A stretch of 64,000 nucleotides of DNA from Simmondsia chinensis (taxonomy: Eukaryota > Streptophyta > Magnoliopsida > Caryophyllales > Simmondsiaceae): NCBI GenBank assembly GCA_018398585.1, contig JAGTTD010000007.1:31524911-31588910 (forward strand), given 5' to 3'. Numbering within the stretch: the stretch's first letter is position 1; every line of letters begins with the position of its first letter. The position numbers were made by a program, and so were the translations under genes. Shown here piece by piece: positions 47,072-59,754 of this stretch. The notes beneath the pieces are model-generated. The model was not told the origin of the DNA. It saw only the letters and a program-made list of their open reading frames with translations, and searched no databases.

Positions 47072-49149
47072 TAAAAGTAGATATATAGTAGATATCACTA
47101 TTTTGTAGGAATGCATGATAGAATAAAAAACGACATCATTTTTAAGTAATATTGCTGAAATTCTTAATTTGGCAAACACTTGGATGCGGATGACCGGGAC
47201 TTGGCGTTAAATATATAGATAAATTTATGTATTTTGTAAAAAATATTGTTTTAGATAAACAGTTTTTGTTTGGCCCAACCAATCAAGACATGCTTATGAT
47301 ATTATTTTGAGTATTTGGCTAGAGTTAAACAAATGCTTTTTTTTTTTTAATAAAATTGCGAGAACAGACATTAATATTTTTTATAGTTAAAAAAATCATC
47401 CAAGAACTATTCCAAATATTAAATACATATTTTAAATATTTAAAATATTTCTTCATTATTTAAAATATTTTATTAAATACATAAAATATGTTTTAAATAT
47501 TTAAAATAATTTTATTATTTTCAAAATATTTTTTCAAAATTTCTAAAACATTTGTCAATATTTGAAAATATTAAAATTAAAGTTTTTTCAAATATTTTGT
47601 AGATATATTATTAGTTATTAAAATATTATTTTCAAATTTAATATATTTTAAAATATATAAACTATTTTTCAAATATATAAATTATTTATTAAATATATTA
47701 CCAAATTTTGAGTTACTTAAAAAATATATTAACAAACTTTTGGGTTCCTGAACCAAGATTTCTCAATTGTTTAAGCACCAAATTTTTGTCTCTCTTTAAA
47801 ATAAAAAAACAACTTCTGCTTTTAGGACATGTTTGGTTTTGGGTTAAAAAAGGGGTTAATATTTAATGGTTCAATTGTTAATGAGATAACCATTGCCTTA
47901 TTAAATTTTGTTTTCCTTTCACTTTGTTTGGTTGTGCACTTTTAAAGGAGTAAATATTTAATCTATGAATCGTTTATTATGTTTGATTTAAGTGTAACAT
48001 ATTTCTCTTTTATCTTTCATGTGCTAATTCACTTCTTATATTATTTTTTAATTTTTTAAATTTAATTATAATAAGATATAACTATTTACAAAAACACTGG
48101 ACAAAATTACCCTTGTATAATTGACGATGCTTTAATTATCTAAAAAATAGTTTCAAAATTTAAAAAAAAAAAGATAATCCTTATTAAATCATCGATTACC
48201 TATCCCCACCGACATCACTATTATTGCTGACTTTCGGTCGGCATCAACATCGTCATAGTAGGTCTTTCCTACTTTCTTTTCCCTTTTTGGAATATTTAAT
48301 GTATTTTTTAACCTTTGAAATATTTTTTAAGTATTTAAAAAACTTTTGTAAATATATAAAATTCTTTTCTAATATTTGAATATTTTTTAATTATTTTTAA
48401 TATTTCTAATATTTAAATATCTATCTTAATTCTTTATGGAGAAGTGCCGCACTCTCTCCCTGACCTCCAATTTCAATCCGTGGCAAATGAGAGACGCGCA
48501 AAAATTAAAAAATGAAAACCATAAATTAAGAAAGTAACTGCATAAAATAAAAAAAAAATTGGAAAAAATTATTAAAAAAAATATCAATTAAACTACCTAA
48601 AGATCACGGATTACATCCACAACTTTCCACTACTCCAAATATATTTTCAAAAACTGCCAAAATTTTAAAAAATACACTATAAAACTGCCTACATAAAAGA
48701 AAATTAAGAATTAAACCTACGAAACACTGCAAATAGTTTAATTGCAGTTTTAAAAACTTTCCATACAAATTCAAAATCATCAAATTTTGATAACCATAGA
48801 TGGATTTGAAGTGGGTAATTGATCTGTTATATGTGATGTTGGATTATGGTCTCATGAAATTCGATATCCACTATAGGATGTAACTGAGTTATGTAAGTTC
48901 ATCAGTAATAATAGGCTGGAGCGTCTTGACTAAATGAAATGTTAAAATTGTCAGAGAATTTTTATTCAGGAAATTAGGATGTCGTTTGTCGGTTTTAGCC
49001 ACCTTCCTTGTGTAGGCTTGTTGGAGGCAAACTTGCATAATTATATCCTAATTTGGGGAATAAAAATTATAGACAATTTTATTGATTTGAAATTGGGTTT
49101 TAAAATGAGTAAAAGATTTAGAAAATATATTGTATTTTTATTTGGGTAA
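47072..49149. other. AT-rich DNA with old repeat relics
   Basis: Dominated by AAATATTT words (47390-47770 and 48290-48420). No gene supported. GTTTGGTTTTGGGTTAA near 47830 resembles worn MITE ends, but no boundaries can be set. Confidence 0.4.
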
Positions 49150-49975
49150 AATAATATCTTGTTTTGTTATTGTTACCCGTTGGGTTTTACCCGACCCAGA
49201 TGCCGGGATACCCGTGCTGCCAGCTGTTACGCGTGCTTGGATTCGTGCCACGTGTCCCAGTGTCAGCCTTTGGATGAGGCTGTGTCACTGTTGCTTTATA
49301 TAATAATAGTGAAGGAAAAAAAAGGGAAGTCACTTGCACAGATGATTATATTACAGAGAGTTAAAATGGTGAAAACCCTTTTTTGGGGTTTCTTGAACGG
49401 AAACACAGAGGAGAGAAAGGAGAAAACATGGAGGAGAGAGACGACTTTCTAGTGTGAGAAAGTCGAGGAGAGAGAGAGCGTGAAGTCCGAGGTAAGAGGC
49501 TGAAGATTAAGGAGAAGAAGACGGTGGTGAACCTTGGAGCTCGGGATGCTCGGTTCAAGGCAATGCGTCCTCCCAAACGAGGTCTTCTTCAACGATTCTG
49601 GCTAGGGCTTCGGTCCCTAGGCTGTTCTTCCCCCGTATTTGCTCGGTGATGGCTTTCATCTTGTTCTTTCTCGTTTTCTTGCTTTAATCTCTATTATGGT
49701 TTTCGTTTTAGACTTGATGCTTGGTCTGTGATTGTAACCCTAACTTTACTAATAGTGGATTTGACTCCTCTGAAAACGGAGGCACATGGAGTAGGACCTC
49801 GATGAGGTGCCGAACCACGTATATCGCGTATTCTTCGTTATTTTCGTTGTTTCTGGTTTAAGTTCCACATTGTTTCGCTTGTGGATTTTTCGTTACCTAG
49901 TGCTCGGACAAGATCCTGTTTTTTCGAGTTAAGTTCGGGTCTGATTTAGGGCCCGAATTCACAACATGTGACAAT
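49150..49975 (+). repeat. Probable solo copia LTR
   Basis: Contains a TATA-like GCTTTATATAATAATAG (49295-49311), a purine-rich transcribed-type stretch, and a late motif ACTCCTCTGAAAACGGAGGC followed by CCGAACCACGTATATC, which resembles the U5 of many plant copia LTRs. It ends GAATTCACAACA near 49970. No internal region follows, no second LTR is in the window, and no TSD is clear. A promoter and 5' leader of a host transcript is the alternative. Confidence 0.45.
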
Positions 49976-52059
49976 GGTAGGGTATGGACACATATCTCAA
50001 CTTAAGAATGCAGACGGCGAACAGCCATTGTTGGTGGCTGGCATTCATCTAGATGGGTCTGCTTTGTGAATTCAAGAGAAGACAAACTTGAGGAGAAAAA
50101 AATTGAAGCATAGTGACCAAGGCGGACCAAGGTTAGGGGTTTCAATTTCATTGGACTATTATGTTAGACCAACGGTATGTAGTTAAAAATGTAATTAATC
50201 CTACATTTTTATATCTCTATGTTCTAAATTTTGGGTGGTTGAATCATTTGTTGTTCCCATTAAGATTTCACAATACAGGTGGAGAGGGTAAAATATAATT
50301 AATTTTGACATGAATTTTTTTGAAAATTTTCTATGCCATACAATAGACTATAATTCAATAAATATTTTTCAAATAAGTAAAAAAAAAGTCTTGAATTATT
50401 TGTGCACTAATATGTGTGTCTTATTGTAATATTCTAAAAATAATTAACTAAATAAGGTCTCGAACCATTTGTACACTACAGTGTTTCATATTGTAATTAC
50501 ATTAAATATAACAATTACAAAAATCCTCTCTCCATAAATTTATTAATAGTAAGACATTAGTAAATATATTTAGATAAATTATACTCTATAAAGATTCAAA
50601 CGATAAAGCCCTTATACTATACACTAATATTTTATGTAGGGTATAGGAACTAACTTTTCAAATAAATAAGTGTCAATCAAAATTTTATACTTTTATTTGT
50701 TTTAATTTATTCCATATAAATTTGATATTGTGTCAATCTGGTGCTTATAATAAAATTACTTGCGCTTAATAATTATGTCAATAACTCAATTAGAATTTGA
50801 CAAAATGACAAAATTAACATAATATAAATTAGTAGAAGAACTAAACAAAAAATAGCACGTATTATTTTATTAAAAATTATACACAACCCACCTACTTTAA
50901 GAAGATAAAAAAAAAAAAAGGATTAAACTGAAAAAAAATATATAACAATAAAAAATATGTCCTGTTATTTAACGCGAAGTACTTCCTCTCTTGAGCACAC
51001 CATTATAGCAATTGGTGCAATTTACATAAATGCATATAATACGCTGTCGATCAATGCTTAAAATAATAAAAAAAAAAATAATTATTACATATAAGGTTAA
51101 AACTTTCAAAGTATAAACATTATGTTTAAAATAATCTCATAAATGGTACTATTAACTATGGCTGAATAAGCTAGGGGAAAGAAGTGGACTTAAAATTCTA
51201 AAAATATTTTTTTTATTCCTGGTGTATAAAATATGATTTCACATAAAACTGTAGTGTACTAAAAGAATTTTGTAGAGAGCAATACACTTCATAAGTATAT
51301 TGTATAAAATATAAAAAGCATCCGTATATCGTACGGGTAGTTATTATATATTTTTAACTATTGAATTTTTATACATATATTTAAACATTTTTTAAATGTA
51401 TTAATATTATAATAATATTTAAAGTATTTTATGTATATTTCAACTATTTTCTAAATTTTTTAAATACTTTTCTAATATTAAATATTTTAAAAATATTTAG
51501 AATATTTATTAAATATTTAAATGGTTCTTTAAATATATAAAATTTATTTTTACGGTATCCAAATTCTCCAAGCCAATAAACAAGTTAAAAATTTTTTACC
51601 CCTTCTCTTTTTATGGATGTTGCACTGGGGGTAGTGTAATAATTTAAAACCATTTGGGGGTAAAATTTTTTTTGGGTTAAATATTAATTGTAAGCTAAAT
51701 TGGATTAAAATGGGTGTAATGGTTATTCCTGTAACCATAAACCCCTGTTAATTCTATACCAACCATACCCTTAATAAAAAGCAATTTTTCATATTTGCCA
51801 AACACTTATACGAAAAATCACCTTTTTACCAAAAATAAGCATTTCCAAACAAACCTTTTACTTGTTGGTGACTTTTATTACGGCCATATTATACTCATTG
51901 TTATTTATAAAACAAAGTAAGAAGAATAAATAAGAAAAAATTTACAAAATAAAAAAAAAAAGAAGCAATAAGCACACGTATATGAATTCATTTAGAATAG
52001 TACATATGAGTTTTTTTTTTCCAAAGTTGAATTAATTAAGGAAAAAAAAACATTTGGCC
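49976..52059. other. AT-rich DNA, no gene seen
   Basis: No supported ORF. A hairpin CCGTATATCGTACGG at 51321-51335 resembles a Helitron hairpin but lacks CTRR nearby. Near 51600-51850 there are GGTGTAATGGTTATTCC-type phrases typical of worn MITEs. Confidence 0.4.
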
Positions 52060-52245
52060 GTTTGGTATGCGGGAATGAATTTGTGGGAGTACAAATGATT
52101 TTTTTGAGAGTCGGAATAGACCAATCATTCTTATACCTTCATTTGGTATATGGTGGAATGGAGATGGAAATGAGACTGAAATAGTCATTCCCATGTTTAG
52201 TATGCACATGTGGGTGGAAGTGGGCATAAACAAAATAATTTACCA
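52060..52245. mobile_element. MITE-like relic
   Basis: Starts with GGCCGTTTGGTATGCGGGAA and repeats inverted or direct GGAATGGAGATGGAAATGAG-type words, ending near ACCAAAATACCCTTAATT. This pattern is common in PIF/Harbinger-like plant MITEs. No clear TIR/TSD pair was found. Confidence 0.35.
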
Positions 52246-52289
52246 AAATACCCTTAATTAGAATTTCTTATAGTAGTAGTAGTAGTGCC

Positions 52290-52970
52290 ACACAAGGAAG
52301 GATAGGATTAGAAATGATGTAATAAGAGGTAAACCGGGTGTAGCCTCGATCGAGGATAAATTGCGGGAGCACCGCCTAAGATGGTTTGGACATGTTAGCA
52401 GGAGACCGACTACAGCCCCAGTCAGGAGGTGTGAACAGCTTCAGACAATGCTAGGTAGAAGAGAGAGGGGAAGGCCAAAGAGGAGTTGGCTGAACTTAAC
52501 CCACCTAAACCTGAGAGAGGAGATGTTCTCAGATAGGGCACGATGGAGGGCTAGCATAAGGGTAGCGGATGTGGCAGCGTAGAATAGGGCGGCGAGCGAC
52601 TTGTAGTTTAAGATTCCTAGGCAGTTATAGCAGCAAGTGGTGCACTTATATGCTGATTAGTTTATTCTCTGATGACTCGGCTGTTTTCTTGGCTTACATA
52701 CATACTCAAATGCTTGCATGTCTATTTTCTTCACTCATTTGACGATAAATTGATGGTTTTATTTGCAGGCACTCCTGTACTTCAAGATGGGGGTCCTCGG
52801 AAACAATCTCCTTTCCACTCGGAAGGGGTATGGCTGCGTAGATATACCCCTCCCAGACCCTGCTTTTGAGGGAGCCGCGAGGTACTGGGATTGTTATTGT
52901 TGTTGTTGTCGTTGTTGTAGTAGTAGTAGTAGTAATAATAATAATAATAATAATAATAGTTTACCAATTT
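52290..52970 (+). mobile_element. 5'-truncated RTE-type LINE, 3' end
   Basis: The ORF end of an RTE reverse transcriptase (to about 52582) is followed by a 3' UTR with GGTCCTCGGAAACAATCTCC, GGGGTATGGCTGCGTAGAT, CCCCTCCCAGACCCTGCTT and GGTACTGGG, then TTGTTATTGTTG-type and TAG/TAA microsatellites. 5' truncation is usual for LINE insertions. TAGTAGTAG runs on both sides may derive from the TSD. The tail resembles that of the 5S SINEs at 3.9 and 12.3 kb. Confidence 0.85.
52361..52582 (+). pseudogene. C-terminal end of RTE LINE reverse transcriptase
   Basis: Reads [24 protein letters not shown] and [12 protein letters not shown], a signature of the C-terminal tail of plant RTE-clade LINE proteins. 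The same frame is open upstream to about 52290 ([12 protein letters not shown]). It stops with TAG at about 52580, just before the 3' UTR, as expected for the natural C-terminus. The RT and endonuclease domains are missing through truncation. Confidence 0.87.
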
Positions 52971-53151
52971 TGGGGATTCTAGGGTTTACTCTTTGGTGAA
53001 AATGGCGATTTTCTCGGCCATCTGTTTGTGAGCCTGATGGTGGGTTGTGGTAGGGGGCGTCCTCCCCGGTGTGATGGCTTTTTAGGTCAGGGCTCAGCTG
53101 GATGAGGTACGAGTGCTATGGTAACTGATGTAGGGGGAACTAGTTCTCCAA

Positions 53152-53481
53152 TTGAGAAGTGAAGTGAACCTCCAATGGGGGTTTCAGGTGATGCGACCGG
53201 TCGTGGATTCTGGGGATTCGATTGAGAGTGTTGCGGAAGTACAAGGGCTCTCTCTAATCCTCAGTGTCGAGAATCAGGGTATGATGTCAGGGCTTTGGGT
53301 TGATGAACAGCTAGAACATGGGGATAATGTTGAGAACCCGATTGTGGAAGATGGAAATGTTCCTGTTTTGCAGCCAATATCAACAGTGAAGGCAGGGGGA
53401 TTGAAGGAAGGAGGTCGATGGTGTCAACTTTTCCAATCGAACAGGTTGCTGGTTAGGGGCTTCAACTTAGATACTTCCTAA
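53152..53481 (+). pseudogene. Possible LINE ORF1-like fragment
   Basis: A 109-codon ORF ending with GGRWCQLFQSNRLLVRGFNL, which resembles the W..LF..NR...G..L block at the start of plant L1-type ORF1 (DUF4283-like) proteins. The upstream text is acidic and unconserved. No nucleic-acid-binding or endonuclease domain follows. Identity rests on one short motif. Confidence 0.3.
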
Positions 53482-54117
53482 AACAAACCTCATTAAAATC
53501 ATTAAATTATAATTCTAACGAAAATGAAGAAGATGTGGAGGTGAGAGAAACTAAAACAAAGAAATAGATATTAAATGAATTTGTAACTGAAATAAGAAAT
53601 TAAAAGCCATCAATTAGAAATTAGAATAGATCTGTAAATAAATAGTTCAATGACTAAAATTTATTTTAGTTTTCATATTAACAAAAAAAACTAAGAAAAA
53701 TTACATTTACATAAACAGAGCAACTGGCTGCAATTTTTAAAATCTAGACAAAATATTTAAGACACAACATGACACTTACTCTCACGGAGAAGTCTCCCAC
53801 CCTTAACAAAATATAGTCCTCTACAATAACCTATCCAGGCAAAGGAGGCTTTAGCTCGATGAAGAAACGCCCTCTCATCAAAATTCACGAGCCATCATCA
53901 TTTGAGGGAAACATTGTATACACAAAGATTCTCGCTACTATTTGCAAAAGGTAAGAATATGTAGCTCAACATTTACAACATCTATTAATTTAGAAAATTA
54001 CCTTAGTTGGGAAGATGAAAAAAATACATCAGCTTAGTTTGTTAACTTTGTTGGAGAAAACACCGATGAGTAACCTCAAAGATCCACCCATCCTAATAGA
54101 GCGGCAGAGATGGATTT
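53482..54117. other. AT-rich spacer
   Basis: No gene supported. Phrases near 53780-53900 (CACGGAGAAGTCTCCCACC) are not recognised. Confidence 0.4.
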
Positions 54118-54507
54118 TGTAAAAATAAAGACAACAAAATAATTGAAGAACACTTGGAATTGAAGGAAAAATTGATAACATGTTTATTGATAATCTCCTC
54201 TATTTATACTAGTACTAGTACAAGAGAAACTCAAAAGCTAAACCTAAAACACTAACAATGGAATCCTAGACTACATTAACACTATGAGTTACAAGAAATT
54301 AAAATCAAAGCAAAACTTATCCTCTCCCTCTTCAATGGCACGGTTACTAAGGGGAGGAAGACAATAAATTACCTAGTTAAAGTAATAACTAAATGCTAAG
54401 TATACAATGTAACTCATCTTTTAGTCAAAAGTAATAACTAAAAAGCTAAATATGCAATATAAAAATTCATGTACAAATAAACTATAAAATACAAAAATAT
54501 ATTTTCA
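54118..54507 (-). repeat. 3' LTR of copia G
   Basis: 390 bp, minus-strand ends TGAAAATATATTTTTG and TTTATTTTTACA. Preceded on the minus strand by polypurine GAGGGGGAGTGC (54508-54519). TATA-like CTATTTATACTAG lies near 54210. Confidence 0.88.
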
Positions 54508-54651
54508 GCACTCCCCCTCAAATTGGAGCATGTAGATTTACAATGCCCAACTTACAAAGGAGAGAAGAAAAGCCTGGAAAACCAAGAGATTTGGTGAAGA
54601 TATCGGCCACCTGTCTCAATAAGCGTACAAATGAAGTTGATATCTCCTTTG

Positions 54652-57600
54652 CTAACAACTTCTCCTGACAAAATTATAATCAATCTCTATGTGTTTTGTT
54701 CTCTCGTGAAAAACCAGATTTGAGGCTATGTGAAGAGCAGCTTGATTATCACAAAATAAAATAGCCGGCCTCCTCACATCAACAGCAAGATCAACAAGTA
54801 AACGTCTGAGCCAAACCAATTCGCTACTAACAGTGGCCATGGCACAATACTCCGCTTCCGCGGAAGGACGAGAAACAATAGATTGTTTCATGGAACGCCA
54901 AGATATTGGAGCTCCTCCAAAGAACACGATGAACCCTATTGTAGATCGTCTACTAGTAGGACAACATGCCCAATCAGCATCATAGTATACACAAAGGTTA
55001 AAATCATAGTTATGCAAAAGAAGAATTCCTTGACCGGGGGTTCCTTTGATATACCGAAGAATAAGGAAAGCAGCTTCCAAATTTGGTACTCGTGGATTAT
55101 GCATGAATTGACTGAGTATACGAAGTGCATAATAAATGCCAGGATGAGTAATGGTAAGATAAAGTAGCCTTCCTACAAGCTGTCTATACTGCCCCGAGTC
55201 CTCAACTAGGTCGCCTACTTCATCACTTAAGTGGTGGTTTTGAACAATAGGGGTAGAAACAAGTTTAGCCCCTAGAAGACCGGTCTCACTTAAAATATCA
55301 AGGACATATTTTTGTTGATTTAAAGCCAACCCATTTTGAGAACATGCCACTTCTATCCCAAGAAAGTACTTAATAGGTCCTAAATTCTTAATGCCAAACT
55401 TGGCACTTAGTCTAGATTTCACTTCTTCAACGTGCTTTAAGTCACTTCCAGTGATAATGACATCATCGACATGCACTAACAGTACAGTATACAATGCCCT
55501 TTTATTATAAGTGAACAATGAATAATCGAACTTAAATTGAGTGAAACCCATCTCAATAAGAAAATGTGTAAATTTCTGATTTCAATTATGTGACTCTTGT
55601 TTTAGCCCATAAAGCGATTTCGAAGATGATAGACTTTACCAACATTTTTCCCTTCAAAACCTTGAGGCAATTTCATATAAACCTCCTCATCTAAGTCACC
55701 ATGGAGAAAAGTAGTATTCACATCCAATTGATGTATTATCCAATTTCTACCTGTCGCAACTGCAAGCACACAACGAATTGTAACTAGTTTAGCGATGGGA
55801 GCAAAAGTATCGTGATAATCTATGCCTTCCACCTAGGTATACCCTTTGGCAACTATTACCATTAGACTTGTATTTGATCTTGTAGACCCATTTTGAGTCA
55901 AGGGCACGCTTTCCCGGGGGTAAATCTTTTAGTGTCCAAGTCTTGTTTTGCTCCAACGCTGAAATTTCCTTTTCCATTGCTTCTCCAATGTTGTGACTCT
56001 ACAGCCTGAGCAAAATTTCTAGACTCATCACTAGAAGTGATGGCTTGAAGAAAATTCGAGTTAGAGTTAGTAAATGGTGCATTAGGCACATAATTTGACA
56101 AAGGATAGACGGCACCAGAGTCGGCTAACGAAGGGGTATCATGAAGATGGGCTATAGAAGAAGGAATATCAACCACATAATCTTCATACTTAGCTGGCAT
56201 GGAACAAACTCAACTCGGCCTTCTGGACTTGGTGCAACCCTGCCCCTCTGCACCGACCTGACTGAATAGTGTTCAGTTAGCATTTGCAGCACCGCCGCTT
56301 GATAGTGCTGCTGCTTCTTGTGGGATACTTGCCCTACGAGTTTGTAATGTGTCCCTATCATCAACATAACGTATTAAACCAAAAGCATCATTACTTAAAT
56401 CACTTTTCTTCTTCTCTTGGGGTACGAAAGCACATTTTCGTGGAAGATCACATCATGAGAAATAACAAACCTCTTGTAATCTAAATCATAAACCTTACCC
56501 CTTCTTTCCATGAGGGTAACCAATGAAAACACCACAATTACCCCGGCTACCAAATTTATCTTTACTACGATCTTTATTATGAACATAGCATAAAGATCAG
56601 AGAACACGTAAATGTTTACGTGAAGGAATTTTACCGAGTAACACTTCGTAGGGACTCTAATTTTGTAGCCGAGGTGTTGGCATGTGATTAATTAAGCTGC
56701 CGTCAACACACATTCTCCCAAAACTGGATAGGGAGACCTGCTTCAAACCGTATAGTTTTAGCAACTTCAAGAAGATGACGATGCTTCCTTTTCACATCCC
56801 CATTTTGTTGGGGTGTGTCATTATACAAATTCTGTACTTGTATGCCTTTTCCTGCATAAAAATCAAGTAACAGCCCAAAGAGATATTCTGCACCATTATC
56901 ACTTTTAACTTATTTAAGATGCAAATTGTACTGAGTTTGTACCAATTTACAGAAATCTATAAGAATTTTGTGAGACTGAGATTTGTGTCGCATTAAATAA
57001 GCCCAAGTACACCTACAAAATTATCAACAAAGGTGATCAATAAACGTGCTCCTTTTATTGATAGGGTATGGTATGGACCCCAAATGTCAGCATGAAGCAA
57101 CTCAAAACAAGCTGTAGTTCTACTAATAGAAGTGGGAAAGGACAATCGTGTCTATTTAGCCCAATGACACGAATCGCAAACAACATCAAAATCAGTACCA
57201 ATATTCAAACTGGAAAAACTAGAGAGTTTAGCATACGGGACATGCCTCAACAGACGATGCCACAATATTCCCTTATTGGTGGCACCTTCAATGTGAGCAG
57301 ACTTTGGAACAACAATGCTCTCCAACGTGTATAGCCCATCTTGTTCTTTACCTGCTCCAATTGGTCCTCGATGGAAGATCCTGTAGGACACAAAATTTTG
57401 AAAAAAAAGGTTAATGCACAATATATATCTCTAGTCAATTCGCTTGTAGTTAATGAATTGCAATGAAAACCCTGAATCTGTAATACATTCTCGAGAATGA
57501 TATCGTCCGTGATCCTAGCACGTCCTATATGTGAAATGGGCAAACGAGTCCCATTTGGTAACCTAACAGGTTTGATCTTGGTGTTAACTTGAACATCATG

Positions 57601-58757
57601 TAATATAAAATCCGATGAGACCATATGATCTGTTTTACCTGTGTCAATAATCCAAAAATTATTACCAAACGACCCCTGACCTATTAAATTTACACATGAA
57701 GCATTATTTTTCAGGCTGAGAAGGCCCAACAACTATTGTTATTGTGAAGCCGAACGAACCCACAATCGGGCTCCTATCATGTGGCTCGGCCACATCACCA
57801 CTTGGTGCTAGCAGCAGCAGCGGCAGCCGGCCCTGTGTGTACTGTGGCTGCTGTGCAGTAGCCGCAGCAACTCGGGTATTGGTGCTCCATTGCTTCCATA
57901 CAGCGGGGTACCCGATCAACCGAAAATATCGATCTTTTGAATGTCCCTGTTTCTTACAATAAGAGCAAACTAAACAATTATTGTGTTCGGGTGATGGCCC
58001 ATTTGAAGATGATTAACCACCCTCCACATCCACGCTATATCCTTTAGCAATAAGGGCACTAGCCTCTGGAATAACTATTCTACCTGACGTAACACTTTGT
58101 TGTTTTTCCTCCTGACAAATTGTTGAATAAGCCTTATACACTGAAGGCAATGGCTCGGTGTTCATCAAATGAGAGCAGACTGTGGAAAAAGATGGGTCCA
58201 AGCCCATAAAAAAAATCAAGCAATCTTTCCATATTCCGTATAGCCGCAAAAGCTTGTGCGGATCCACATGTACACAGAGGTATGGCTACTAGGATGTAAA
58301 GTTCATCCCGTAGAGCCCTCAATTTGGTAAAATAGTCAAAAATTAAAATGTTTTCTTATTTTAATTGTGAAATTTCGTGTTTGAAATGCTCATTTAAATC
58401 TAGCCAAATATCGCGTGAAGTTTCAAAATACGCAATATTGGCATTAATTTCTTTGGAGATAGAATTAGTAAGCCATGAGGAGATCCTGGAATCACATGCG
58501 CTCTAATTTTCAAAATCCGGTGAAGATTCGTCCGGTTTCACAAAAGGTTCCTTCAAGAAAACCAATTTTTCTTTTAGCCTTAAAAACCTTAAAGATTGAA
58601 CGCCTTCATGCCGGAAAATTGGGGCTTGTCAAAATATTTTGCACAAAAACAAGCCCTGGATGATCCGAGGGGTGCATGTAGTAAGGGGAATTCACATCAG
58701 GAACTCTCCCTAGCACAATGCCCCGTGCAATAATTTGGTTAGTGTTTTCTTCCGTCA
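54652..58757 (-). pseudogene. Gag-pol polyprotein of copia G, multiple lesions
   Basis: The N-terminal frame (near 58757) has SPYYMHPSDHPGLVFV, the copia N-terminal signature, then a stop. Gag continues in fragments (58267-58013), with a zinc-knuckle relic near 57955 (CSYCKKQGHSK). Protease/pre-integrase text (FWIIDTGKTDHM, 57732-57247; LWHRLLRH, about 57225) and worn integrase follow. RT is in frames 55977-55602 (KARVYKG-like block, [15 protein letters not shown]) and 55551-54652, which has VHVDDVIITG, SAEAEYCAM, CDNQAALHIA and ERTKHIEIDYNFV. The RT motif is HVDD rather than YVDD. It ends near 54652, with truncation of the last RNase H residues. Confidence 0.88.
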
Positions 58758-58876
58758 TTATGAAATACTCACAAAAAAACAAATTAAAACAAGAAAACAA
58801 AGAGAGGCGGTGTGGCTTACAAGACGAACGACCGAGGCAAGGCTGAAAATTCGGATTCAGATATGCTCTGATGCCA

Positions 58877-59014
58877 TATAAAAATTAAGACAACAAAATA
58901 ATTGAAGAACACTTAGAATTGACTGAAAAATTGATAATATGTTTATTTACAATCTCCCTCTTCAATGGCACGGTTACTAAAGGGAGGAGGACAATAAATT
59001 ACCTAGTTAAAGTA
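58877..59014 (-). repeat. 5' LTR of copia G, truncated
   Basis: Matches the 3' LTR from its AAGACAACAAAATAATTGAA end, skips about 130 bp in the middle, and ends at ACTTTAACTAGG-type sequence at 59014. The remaining LTR is absent. Confidence 0.8.
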
Positions 59015-59091
59015 ATAACTAAACAAAACTCCTATAGCATAGAAAAGCACTTTTCTGTAGGTGCAGAAAAATGCTTTTCTGCACTGTTATT
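59015..59091. other. Short spacer with AAAAGCA/TGCTTTT inverted words
   Basis: AGAAAAGCACTTTTCTGTAG and GAAAAATGCTTTTCTGC form small inverted repeats. Function unknown. Confidence 0.4.
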
Positions 59092-59475
59092 GGTTCCCCA
59101 ATTCATTTTTTTTTTAAATTTTTTTTTGTTGCAAATGTAATTGAATAAATATATATTAATTAAACATTTGAAAAAAATATAGTAATGCGAAAAATAACTT
59201 AAAAGAAATTAAGTGGTTTAATTTAACAAGTAATTAATTTCATATTTTAATAGTATTTATAAAAACACTAAACATAAAAGGTTCCCCAAATTTTATTTTT
59301 TTTTGTTGAAAATCAATTTTTTCTGTAAATTTAATTGAATAAATATATATTAACTAAATAAATAATAAATATAGTAAGGACACAAAAAATAATTTAAAAA
59401 ATATTAAATGGTTTAATTTAACAAATAATTAATTTTATTTATTAATACTATTTTAAAAAAAATACTAAACATAAT
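59092..59475. repeat. 188-bp tandem duplication, diverged
   Basis: Units begin GGTTCCCCAA at 59092 and 59280. They share TTTAATTGAATAAATATATATTAA-type text, AAGTGGTTTAATTTAACAA-type text and CACTAAACATAA-type ends. AT-rich and diverged by many point changes and small indels. Confidence 0.75.
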
Positions 59476-59503
59476 TATATTAAAGTTTTTAACATATGGT
59501 GAT

Positions 59504-59754
59504 ATTGAAAATTTTGAGTACATGGTGATTTTGAGTACATGAGTACTGATGTTGAGTGATAGGTAGATTTGAGTACCTTTGAGTAAAAGAGTATTAAATT
59601 TGAACACAAATCTTATGTGTGTCGGCACACAAAGCGTATGTGTCGACACACAGTTGCATACTCAAAATCACCAGGGAGGTGCCCAGAATCACCAGTAATG
59701 TACTTCAAATCACCATTCAATCTTTATAAAGTGTGACGATACACGTCCACCATT
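59504..59754. repeat. Lead-in block of GTGTCGACAC-rich repeat
   Basis: Contains TTTTGAGTACATG twice, TGTGTCGGCACAC and TGTGTCGACACAC. Same vocabulary as 2285-2480. Confidence 0.55.

Larger units (their letters stand above)
54118..59014 (-). mobile_element. Ty1/copia element G, degraded
   Basis: The left (3') LTR is complete, gag-pol runs on the minus strand, and PBS TGGCATCAGAGC lies at 58865-58876. The right (5') LTR is truncated: it matches only parts of the left one up to 59014, so no TSD can be read. Coding sequence has many stops and shifts. It is a different copia family from A/B, D, E and H. Confidence 0.9.

Noticed and set aside
49159..49576. ORFs at 49.2-49.6 kb as a host gene
   Set aside because: Purine- or pyrimidine-rich translations without a domain. 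The sequence around them looks like an LTR.
51321..51335. Helitron 3' end at the CCGTATATCGTACGG hairpin
   Set aside because: No CTRR-T within the usual distance on either strand and no matching 5' TC end.
52763..52999. ORFs with poly-Cys, poly-Ser or poly-Asn at 52.8-53.0 kb
   Set aside because: They translate the TTG/TAG/TAA microsatellite tail of the LINE.
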